From Stenotrophomonas maltophilia (GTDB lineage: Bacteria; Pseudomonadota; Gammaproteobacteria; Xanthomonadales; Xanthomonadaceae), in NCBI GenBank assembly GCA_002363385.1, contig DEVL01000004.1:474134-538133 (forward strand): a DNA stretch of 64,000 nucleotides. The letters are read 5' to 3'. Under the pieces are notes generated by a model. The model was not told the origin of the DNA, made no database searches, and saw only the letters and a program-made list of their open reading frames with translations. Of this stretch, positions 58,227 to 64,000 are shown one piece after another. The first letter of the stretch is position 1; each line of letters begins with the position of its first letter. Position numbers and translations under genes: made by a program.

Positions 58227-59662
58227 AGATTTCTCCTGCTCTGCTGCACCCTGCTTCGCTGCGTCCGCTGGTCCTGGCCTGCATGAGCGCGCTGGCTTTG
58301 TCCGCCTGTGTCAGCACCGGCCGCTACCAGGTCGACGCGCCGGCAGTGCCGGCCACCTATGGCCGCGGCGATGCCACCCTGAACACCCCCACCGAGGCCG
58401 TGAGCGAACAACCGCATGCGGCACCAGCGGATGTCCGCAGTGATGCCTGGTGGACCCAGTTCGGCGACCCCGGCCTGGACCGCGTGATCGATCGCGCCCT
58501 GGCTGCCAACACCGACCTGGTCTCGGCGGGGCTGGCCGTGCAGCGCGCGCGCCTGCAGGCCGGGCTGGCCGACAACGCGCTGTGGCCGCAGCCCTCCGGC
58601 AGCGTCAGCAGCAGCGGCAATCGCCCCATCGACCAGAGCGCGGACTGGAACCGCGGCAGCTCGGCCGGCGTGTCCCTGCAGTGGGAGATCGATCTGTGGG
58701 GCCGCCTGCGCACCCAGCGTGACATCGCCCAGTGGGAAGCCCAGGCCAGCCAGGAAGACCTGCAGAACACCGCGCTGCTGGTGATCAGCGACGTGGCCAC
58801 GCAGTACTGGACGCTGGCCTTCCTCAACCAGTCCATCGCCGCCGGCCAGGCCAATCTGCAGCGCCTGGAGCGCACCCGCGAGCTGGTCCAGGCGCGCTTC
58901 GATGCCGGTGCGGTCTCGCGCCTGGAAGTGCGCCAGGCCGCACAGAGCCTGGAGGCGCAGCGTGCCGCGCAGAGCGCGTTGGAGCAGCAGCGTGTGGCCG
59001 CGCGCAATGCACTGACGGTGCTGCTGGATGGGCAGCCGCTGGCACTGGCCGACGAGCCGCAGCAGCTGCAGCGCGCGGGCAGCCCGGTCGTGGCCGAAGG
59101 CCTGCCGGCCGATCTGCTCGGCCGCCGGCCGGACCTGCGCGCCGCCGAACTGCGCCTGCGCAACAGCCTGAAGACCATCAAGGTCACCGCCACCCAGTAC
59201 TACCCGGCGCTGAGCCTGACCGGCCGTGTCGGTACCGGTGCCACCTCGCTTTCGGACGTGCTGAAGAATCCGGTCGCCACCTTGGGTGCGGGGTTGTCGC
59301 TGCCCTTCCTCAACGTCCGCCAGGCGCAGTTGAACACCCGCCTGGCCGGCACGGATTATCAGATCGCGGCCAACGGGTTCCGCCGCACGCTGTACACCGC
59401 GCTGTCGGAAGTGGACAACGCCCTCTCGGCGCGCACCCAGTTCGCCACGCAGGTGGCGGCCTCGCAGGCGTCCTACGACGAAGCGGTGGAGATCGAGCGG
59501 ATGTACGAAGTACGCTACCGGGTCGGCGCCACCGACCTGCGCACCTGGCTGGAAGCCCAGCAGACCCGGCGCGATGCCGAGCTGTCACTGGCCTCGGTGA
59601 GGCAGCGGCAGTTGATAAACGATGTGACGTTGTTCAAGGCGCTGGGCGGAAGCGCAGGATGA
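58223..59662 (+). CDS. NodT-family outer-membrane efflux lipoprotein (channel of the MacAB pump)
   Basis: TolC-fold channel of 479 residues. The signal ends in lipobox LSAC (MSALALSACVSTG), so it is an outer-membrane lipoprotein like OprM. Two OEP repeats follow: WWTQFGDPGLDRVIDRAL to about residue 240, and RPDLRAAELRLRNSLKTIK to about 450, each with long helices (LVQARFDAGAVSRLEVRQAAQ, YRVGATDLRTWLEAQQTRRDAEL). It is the third cistron (macC in S. maltophilia usage), coupled to macB by ATGA. A GTAG-type hairpin closes the operon. Confidence 0.92.
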   Translation: MKISPALLHPASLRPLVLACMSALALSACVSTGRYQVDAPAVPATYGRGDATLNTPTEAVSEQPHAAPADVRSDAWWTQFGDPGLDRVIDRALAANTDLVSAGLAVQRARLQAGLADNALWPQPSGSVSSSGNRPIDQSADWNRGSSAGVSLQWEIDLWGRLRTQRDIAQWEAQASQEDLQNTALLVISDVATQYWTLAFLNQSIAAGQANLQRLERTRELVQARFDAGAVSRLEVRQAAQSLEAQRAAQSALEQQRVAARNALTVLLDGQPLALADEPQQLQRAGSPVVAEGLPADLLGRRPDLRAAELRLRNSLKTIKVTATQYYPALSLTGRVGTGATSLSDVLKNPVATLGAGLSLPFLNVRQAQLNTRLAGTDYQIAANGFRRTLYTALSEVDNALSARTQFATQVAASQASYDEAVEIERMYEVRYRVGATDLRTWLEAQQTRRDAELSLASVRQRQLINDVTLFKALGGSAG

Positions 59663-59669
59663 TCTCCCC

Positions 59670-59696
59670 GTAGAGCCGACCGTTGGTCGGCTCTAC
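59670..59696. repeat. SMAG-like GTAG hairpin between convergent genes
   Basis: GTAGAGCCGAC and its complement GTCGGCTCTAC surround a short CGTTG centre. It sits 8 bp after the efflux channel stop and 15 bp from the convergent rlmB stop, so it may also act as a shared transcript end. Confidence 0.75.
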
Positions 59697-59711
59697 CCGC
59701 AAGCGCGCGGC

Positions 59712-60458
59712 TTACAGCCCGCGCTGACGCACTGCTTCGAACAGGCTTACGCCGGTGGCGACGGAGACGTTCAGGCTCTCGATATCACCCGGCATCGGAA
59801 TCTTGACCAGGCCATCGCAGTTTTCGCGGGTCAGGCGGCGCAGGCCGTCGGCTTCGCCGCCCAGCACCAGCGCTACGTTGCCCTTGAGGTCGATCGCATA
59901 CAGCGACTCGGTGGCTTCACCGGCCAGGCCGTAGATCCACACCCCCAGCTTCTGCAGGTCTTTGAGACAGCGCGAGAGGTTGGTCACCTGCACCACCGGG
60001 ATGCGGTCGGCTGCGCCGGCCGAGGTCTTGCGCACGGTCGCATTGACCGAGGCCGATTTGTCCTTGGGAATGATCACCGCCGTGGCACCGGCCGCCGCCG
60101 CGCTGCGCAGGCAGGCGCCGAGGTTGTGCGGGTCCTGGACCTCGTCGAGGATCAGCAGCAGGGCCTTGCCCTCGGCCGCTTCGACCAGCCCTTCCAGCTC
60201 GTTCTCGCCCCAGGTCCGAGCGGCCTGGTAGCGCGCCGCCACGCCCTGGTGACGCACCGAACCGCCCACACCGTCCAGCGCCTGGGTGTTCACCTTGCGC
60301 ACGTCGATGCCCTTGCGGCGTGCGTTTTCCTCGATCTCGGTCAGACGCGGGTTCTTCGCACCAGCCTCGATGAGGACCTCGCGGACGTTCTCGGCATCAT
60401 TCTCGATCGAAGAGGCGACGGCGTTGACGCCGACGATCCACTGGCTTTGCTTGCTCAT
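59712..60458 (-). CDS. rlmB: 23S rRNA Gm2251 2'-O-methyltransferase RlmB
   Basis: SPOUT-family methyltransferase of 248 residues. The N-terminal substrate-binding domain (IVGVNAVASSIENDAENVREVLIE) is followed by the knotted catalytic domain: LLILDEVQDPHNLGACLRSA, ALVLGGEADGLRRLTRENCD and IPMPGDIESLNVSVATGVSLFE, which form the AdoMet pocket. It methylates the ribose of G2251 in the peptidyl-transferase P-loop. ATG 60458 is used because the longer frame lacks homologous sequence. It lies downstream of rnr, as in E. coli, but with a GFA-domain gene between. Confidence 0.95.
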   Translation of the reverse strand: MSKQSQWIVGVNAVASSIENDAENVREVLIEAGAKNPRLTEIEENARRKGIDVRKVNTQALDGVGGSVRHQGVAARYQAARTWGENELEGLVEAAEGKALLLILDEVQDPHNLGACLRSAAAAGATAVIIPKDKSASVNATVRKTSAGAADRIPVVQVTNLSRCLKDLQKLGVWIYGLAGEATESLYAIDLKGNVALVLGGEADGLRRLTRENCDGLVKIPMPGDIESLNVSVATGVSLFEAVRQRGL

Positions 60459-60529
60459 TGCGGGGGGCGGGACCGGTAAAGGGGTTGGTAATGGTAGAGC
60501 ATCAAGGCCCACCCTGCCCTGCCGGGCGT

Positions 60530-61006
60530 TCAGCCCGGCGGCCACTCCGCGGTGTCGTGGTCCGGATGCTGGCGGGAGACGATGTGCAGCAGGAAGTCCC
60601 CGGCCTCGGCGTCCTCCTCGCTGCGCAGCGCGCTGAGCGAGCCCAAGGCATCCACGAACGCAAGCTTGGCCTCGATCCCGTACTGGATCGTCGGCGGCAC
60701 GCGGGCCGGCTCGTCGAAGGCGCCGGCCGCGACGGCCATGCCATCCGGGGCTTCATAGGTCAACGGGGTGCCGCACGCGGCGCAGAAGCCACGCCTGACC
60801 ATGTTGGACGACTGGAAACGCCGCGGCTCGCCGCGGGTCCAGCGGAAGTCACTGCCACGGACCGAGACCAAGGGGGCGTAGTACGCGCCGAAGGCCTTCT
60901 GGCACATCCGGCAATGGCAGATCGAACTGTGGGTCAGCGCGCCGACTACATGGAAGCGGATCGCGCCGCACTGGCAGCCGCCGCTGTATTCGGGGAGGGA
61001 CGGCAT
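60530..61006 (-). CDS. GFA/CENP-V zinc-domain protein
   Basis: A 158-residue member of the GFA (glutathione-dependent formaldehyde-activating-like) family. The zinc ligands are visible: YSGGCQCGAIRF, ICHCRMCQKAFG (CHCxxC) and FCAACGTPLTY (CxxC). The DGMAVAAGAFDEPARVPP segment after them is typical. Most members are uncharacterised zinc proteins; the formaldehyde label applies to few, so substrate is left open. It lies between rnr and rlmB on the same strand, 71 bp before rlmB, splitting the usual rnr-rlmB pair. Confidence 0.87.
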   Translation of the reverse strand: MPSLPEYSGGCQCGAIRFHVVGALTHSSICHCRMCQKAFGAYYAPLVSVRGSDFRWTRGEPRRFQSSNMVRRGFCAACGTPLTYEAPDGMAVAAGAFDEPARVPPTIQYGIEAKLAFVDALGSLSALRSEEDAEAGDFLLHIVSRQHPDHDTAEWPPG

Positions 61007-61059
61007 GGGATTGCTCCGATGAGATCCAAGGGGACAGCCTGCCCATCAAGCGTGGGCGG

Positions 61060-61117
61060 GTAGCCAGCGTGCCGACCCAGGGTCGGCACCGGCCACGTAC
61101 CGGCCGTGGGCCGGTAC
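61060..61117. repeat. Double REP-like hairpin after rnr
   Basis: A GTAG at 61060 precedes two perfect hairpins: GTGCCGACC cag GGTCGGCAC (61069-61089) and GTACCGGCC gtg GGCCGGTAC (61097-61117). They follow the rnr stop by 8 bp on its transcript and precede the GFA gene. This is likely a SMAG-like REP pair doubling as an mRNA 3' structure. Confidence 0.7.
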
Positions 61118-61124
61118 GCGTCGA

Positions 61125-63593
61125 TCAGTACTTCTGTTTCTGGCGCTTGGCCGGCTGGCCGCGCGGCGGCAGTTCCGGCACCGAATCATCCTTCTCTTCG
61201 ACGAGGCGGAAGTCGATCTTGCGCTCTTCCATGCTGGCCTTGAGGACCAGGATCCGCACCCGGTCACCGAGTCGGTAGATCTTGCCGCGGCGCTCACCGT
61301 TGAGCGTTTTGCGCACCGCGTCGAACTGGTAGTAGTCGTGCGGCAGCTGGGTCACGTGGACCAGGCCGTTGACCTTGGATTCGTCCAGTTCCACGAACAG
61401 GCCGAAGCTGGTCACACCACTGATCACGCCATCGAACTGGCCCCCCACGTGCTTTTCCATCCACGCGGCGCGGTAACGCTCGTCCACTTCACGCTCGGCT
61501 TCATCGGCACGGCGTGCACGCTCGGAGCACTGCAGGGCCAAGGCGGCCATCTCACGCGGCGAGTAGGTGAACTTCTCCGGCGCGGCCCCGCTGAGCGCGT
61601 GCTTGATCGCACGGTGCACCAGCAGATCGGGGTAGCGGCGGATCGGCGAGGTGAAGTGGGCGTACGCATCCAGCGCCAGTCCGAAGTGGCCGAGGTTGTC
61701 CGGCGAGTACACCGCCAGGCTCTGGCTGCGCAGCAGCACCGATTCCAGCAGCGCTGCGTCCGGACGATCACGCACCTTCTTGAGCAGCTTGGTGAAATCG
61801 GCCGGCTGCACCTTCGACCACGGCGGCAGGCTCAGCTTGAATTCCTTCAGGAACTCCAGCAGATCGGCGTACTTGGATTCCGGCGGGCGCTCATGGTCAC
61901 GGAACGGCGCCGGCACCTGCTTGGCCAGCAGGTAACGCGCGGCCTGCACGTTGGCCGCGATCATGCATTCTTCGATCAGCTTGTGCGCATCGTTGCGCAC
62001 CATCATCCCGGCCTGGGTGACTTCGCCGGTGTTGTCCAGCACGAAGCGCACTTCGGAGGTTTCAAACTCGATCGCACCGCGGCGGGTACGCGCCTTGGCC
62101 AGCACGTGATACAGCTGGTACAGGCGGTCGACCTGCGGCATCAACGGACCGATCGCCTTGCGCGCGGCCGGGTCGTTCTCGCCCACCGCTTCCCAGACCT
62201 GGTTGTAGGTCAGGCGCGCATGCGAGTTCATTACCGCTTCGTAGAAGCGCGAATGGATGACCTCGCCTTCGCGGTTCACCTGCATGTCGCAGACGAAGCA
62301 CATCCGGTCGACCTTCGGCATCAGCGAGCAGATGCCGTTGGAGAGCGTTTCCGGCAGCATCGGCACCACGAACCCGGGGAAGTAGACCGAGGTCGCGCGC
62401 TTCTGCGCTTCATCGTCCAGCGGCGTACCGGGACGCACGTAATTGGAAACGTCAGCGATCGCCACGACCAGGCGGAAGCCTTCGGCATTGGGTTCGCAGT
62501 AGACCGCGTCGTCGAAGTCCTTGGCATCCTCGCCATCGATGGTGACCAGCGGCGTATTGCGCAGGTCTTCGCGGTGGCCGATCTGTTCCGGTGTGACCAC
62601 CATCGGCACGGCGGTGGCTTCAGCCAGCACTTCAGCCGGGAACTCGAACGGCAGCTCATGGCCGTGGATGGCGGTTTCCACCACCAGCGAGGCCGTCAGC
62701 TTGTCGCCGAGTACGGCGATGATGCGGCCGATCGGCGGGCGGCGGGTGTCCGGCGCCTGGGTCAGCTCGCAGACCACCAGCTGGCCATCGCGGGCATCGC
62801 CGGTCTGGTCGGGCGGAATCTGCACGTTGCGCTGCACGCGCTTGTCGTCGGGCACCACGTAGTTGATGCCGAACTCGACGCTGAAGCGGCCGATCAGGCG
62901 GCTCATGCCACGCTCGAGCACACGCGAGATGCTCGCCTCGCGGCGACCACGACGATCGATGCCGGTCACGTTGACCAGCACGCGGTCGCCATGCAGCACC
63001 TTGCGCATTTCGAACGGCGGCAGGAACAGATCGTCGCCACCCTCGACCGGGCGCAGGAAGCCGAACCCTTCCGGGTTGGCGATCACCACGCCGGTGATCA
63101 GATTGACGGCCTGGAGCGGCGCGAATCCGCCACGGCGGTTCTGCACCAGCTGGCCGTCACGGCACATCGCCCCCAGGCGCTTGCCCAGGGCATCGGCGCG
63201 GTCCGGCTCGGTCAGGCCGAGGTGGATGGCGATCTCTTCGGCGGTCTGCGGGCCATCGCAGCGGTCCAGCAGCTGCAGGATCGCCTCACGGCTGGCGATC
63301 GGCTGCGCATAGCGCTCGGCCTCGCGGGCGGCGAACGGGTCCACCTGGACCTCACCGTCCAGCGGCGTCGGGTGCGGGCGGCGACGGGTCGGGATCGGCC
63401 CGGCATGCGCGGGCTTGGGACCCCGCTTGTTGCCGCGCGACGGCTCAGGCGTGTTCAGGGATTCGGGCATCCAGGGTGGCAGCTTGCCGGCCTTCTTGGC
63501 GGCAGCGCGGGGCTTGCCCGACGGACCGGCTGCCTTCTTGGGCGCCGGGGACTTGGGGGCTTTCGCGCCCTGGGTCGGTTTCTTTGGTTTCAT
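61125..63593 (-). CDS. rnr: Ribonuclease R
   Basis: Processive 3'-5' exoribonuclease of 822 residues that digests structured RNA. A basic, Ala/Pro/Lys-rich N-terminus (about 80 residues) and a winged-helix segment (AILQLLDRCDGPQTAEEIAIHLG) come first. Cold-shock domains follow, then the RNB core with VTIDGEDAKDFDDAVY holding the catalytic aspartates. An S1 domain (FDGVISGVTSFGLFVELDESKVNGLVHV) precedes a Lys-rich tail (RQKQKY). ATG 63593 has GAGGT just upstream; the much longer frame runs back across the tRNA gene. It diverges from tRNA-Leu. Confidence 0.95.
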   Translation of the reverse strand: MKPKKPTQGAKAPKSPAPKKAAGPSGKPRAAAKKAGKLPPWMPESLNTPEPSRGNKRGPKPAHAGPIPTRRRPHPTPLDGEVQVDPFAAREAERYAQPIASREAILQLLDRCDGPQTAEEIAIHLGLTEPDRADALGKRLGAMCRDGQLVQNRRGGFAPLQAVNLITGVVIANPEGFGFLRPVEGGDDLFLPPFEMRKVLHGDRVLVNVTGIDRRGRREASISRVLERGMSRLIGRFSVEFGINYVVPDDKRVQRNVQIPPDQTGDARDGQLVVCELTQAPDTRRPPIGRIIAVLGDKLTASLVVETAIHGHELPFEFPAEVLAEATAVPMVVTPEQIGHREDLRNTPLVTIDGEDAKDFDDAVYCEPNAEGFRLVVAIADVSNYVRPGTPLDDEAQKRATSVYFPGFVVPMLPETLSNGICSLMPKVDRMCFVCDMQVNREGEVIHSRFYEAVMNSHARLTYNQVWEAVGENDPAARKAIGPLMPQVDRLYQLYHVLAKARTRRGAIEFETSEVRFVLDNTGEVTQAGMMVRNDAHKLIEECMIAANVQAARYLLAKQVPAPFRDHERPPESKYADLLEFLKEFKLSLPPWSKVQPADFTKLLKKVRDRPDAALLESVLLRSQSLAVYSPDNLGHFGLALDAYAHFTSPIRRYPDLLVHRAIKHALSGAAPEKFTYSPREMAALALQCSERARRADEAEREVDERYRAAWMEKHVGGQFDGVISGVTSFGLFVELDESKVNGLVHVTQLPHDYYQFDAVRKTLNGERRGKIYRLGDRVRILVLKASMEERKIDFRLVEEKDDSVPELPPRGQPAKRQKQKY

Positions 63594-63677
63594 TGACCTC
63601 AATAGTAACCGCTGCGCGTGTGCAGAACCGGTCAGCGGCGCGCCTGTGCAGGATTGTGAAGAAATTTCACAAAACCG

Positions 63678-63706
63678 TTGACAACCCGCGGAGACATGCC
63701 CAGAAT
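63678..63706 (+). promoter_or_regulatory. Sigma-70 promoter of tRNA-Leu
   Basis: TTGACA (63678-63683), a 17-bp spacer, and CAGAAT (63701-63706), with the tRNA starting 15 bp later. A GC-rich discriminator follows the -10. The second tRNA copy at the window edge has the same boxes and spacer. Confidence 0.85.
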
Positions 63707-63720
63707 TCGCCCCCTGAGTC

Positions 63721-63807
63721 GCCCAGGTGGCGGAATTGGTAGACGCACTAGCTTCAGGTGCTAGCGGGGGCAACTTCGTGGAGGTTCGAGTCCTCTCCTG
63801 GGCACCA
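63721..63807 (+). tRNA. tRNA-Leu (anticodon CAG)
   Basis: An 87-nt class II tRNA. The acceptor stem GCCCAGG pairs with CCTGGGC, followed by discriminator A and an encoded CCA. The anticodon stem CTAGC/GCTAG holds loop TTCAGGT, giving anticodon CAG. A long variable arm (CGGGGGCAACTTCG region) and the T-loop GGTTCGAGTCC confirm leucine type. It carries its own promoter and terminator. Confidence 0.95.
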
Positions 63808-63824
63808 TGACTCAGAAAATGATC

Positions 63825-63848
63825 AAACCCGCGCAGGCGGGTTTTTTC
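63825..63848 (+). terminator. Rho-independent terminator after tRNA-Leu
   Basis: ACCCGC pairs with GCGGGT around a GCAG loop and is followed by TTTTT. It begins 18 bp after the tRNA 3' end. Confidence 0.85.
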
Positions 63849-63944
63849 GTTTCTGGCGCCCTGCATCCGCCACGCACGATTCGCGCGTCACCGTGGGCGA
63901 TGGCGCTGCATCGAGCGACGAACAAAAATTCCTGCGACATCCTG

Positions 63945-63973
63945 TTGACACATTCGCGGTTCTCCCGCAGAAT
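63945..63973 (+). promoter_or_regulatory. Sigma-70 promoter of second tRNA-Leu copy
   Basis: TTGACA (63945-63950), 17 bp, CAGAAT (63968-63973). It matches the boxes of the first tRNA promoter exactly, although the spacer sequence differs. Confidence 0.8.
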
Positions 63974-63987
63974 TCTCCTCCTGAGTC

Positions 63988-64000
63988 GCCCAGGTGGCGG
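63988..64000 (+). tRNA. Start of a second tRNA-Leu gene, cut by the window edge
   Basis: The last 13 bases (GCCCAGGTGGCGG) are identical to the first 13 of the complete tRNA-Leu, as are the five bases before them (GAGTC). The same promoter layout precedes it. Anticodon and completeness cannot be seen. Confidence 0.75.

Noticed and set aside
59670..59696. GTAG hairpin taken as a simple rho-independent terminator
   Set aside because: No T-run on either strand, and the terminal GTAG/CTAC fits the repeat family seen elsewhere in the window. It may still act at transcript ends.
61338..63596. 752-codon plus-strand frame opposite rnr
   Set aside because: RNase R on the other strand is certain; the frame shows only mirror composition.

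Overview
The window is dense, GC-rich chromosomal DNA from a gammaproteobacterium. I read it as Stenotrophomonas or a very close Xanthomonadaceae relative. The main reason is a set of GTAG-headed palindromic repeats of the SMAG type known from Stenotrophomonas maltophilia; a MacABC-type efflux operon and the overall gene set agree. There is no phage, plasmid backbone, IS element, CRISPR array or rRNA operon. One tRNA-Leu gene is complete, and a second begins at the right edge.

Layout. 0-1 kb: corA. 1-10 kb: a polyamine uptake and catabolism block (sad-like dehydrogenase, potIHGF, puuA, a decayed puuD, and divergent puuB). 10-13.7 kb: an accessory-looking, lower-GC stretch with a DUF6338 membrane protein, an overlapping 45-residue proline-rich ORF with a strong Shine-Dalgarno sequence, a MASE1 sensor whose kinase half has lost its catalytic residues, and a small secreted protein. 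13.9-17.1 kb: a two-receiver diguanylate cyclase, a bacteriohemerythrin and an MFS symporter. 17.4-20.3 kb: puuC and an omega-amino-acid:pyruvate aminotransferase, which complete the polyamine set. 20.4-22.7 kb: an orphan ParB-like protein and a DUF445 protein. 22.8-29.2 kb: an iron locus around a Fur box, with a TonB-dependent receptor translationally coupled to a Tat-exported PLP enzyme on one side and DUF3649-PepSY-DUF3325 on the other. 29.2-37.6 kb: housekeeping genes (GNAT, rlmL, hydrolase, amidase, sulfurtransferase, Nudix, fkpA, enoyl-CoA hydratase, nth).

37.8-46 kb is a phosphate-starvation regulon: an OprP-type porin, two tandem pstS genes each behind an 11-bp-periodic Pho-box array, then pstC-pstA-pstB-phoU. 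46.2-48.7 kb holds the most interesting system. It is a four-gene cluster of the HvfABCD/bufferin type: a short exported precursor with six EGKCG motifs, an MNIO (DUF692) enzyme, a DUF2063 partner and a DoxX membrane protein. It is predicted to make a copper-binding, oxazolone/thioamide-modified peptide. 48.8-59.7 kb: RNase T, a beta-propeller diguanylate cyclase, and a two-component system divergent from macA-macB-outer-membrane channel. 59.7 kb to the end: rlmB, a GFA-type zinc protein, rnr and the tRNA-Leu genes.

How genes work together: PotFGHI imports putrescine. PuuA, PuuB and PuuC convert it through gamma-glutamyl intermediates. The hydrolase PuuD that should release GABA survives here only as a C-terminal fragment. 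The aminotransferase and the Sad-like dehydrogenase could finish the route to succinate. Starts were moved from the longest ORF when a Shine-Dalgarno sequence, signal peptide or domain boundary favoured an internal start.
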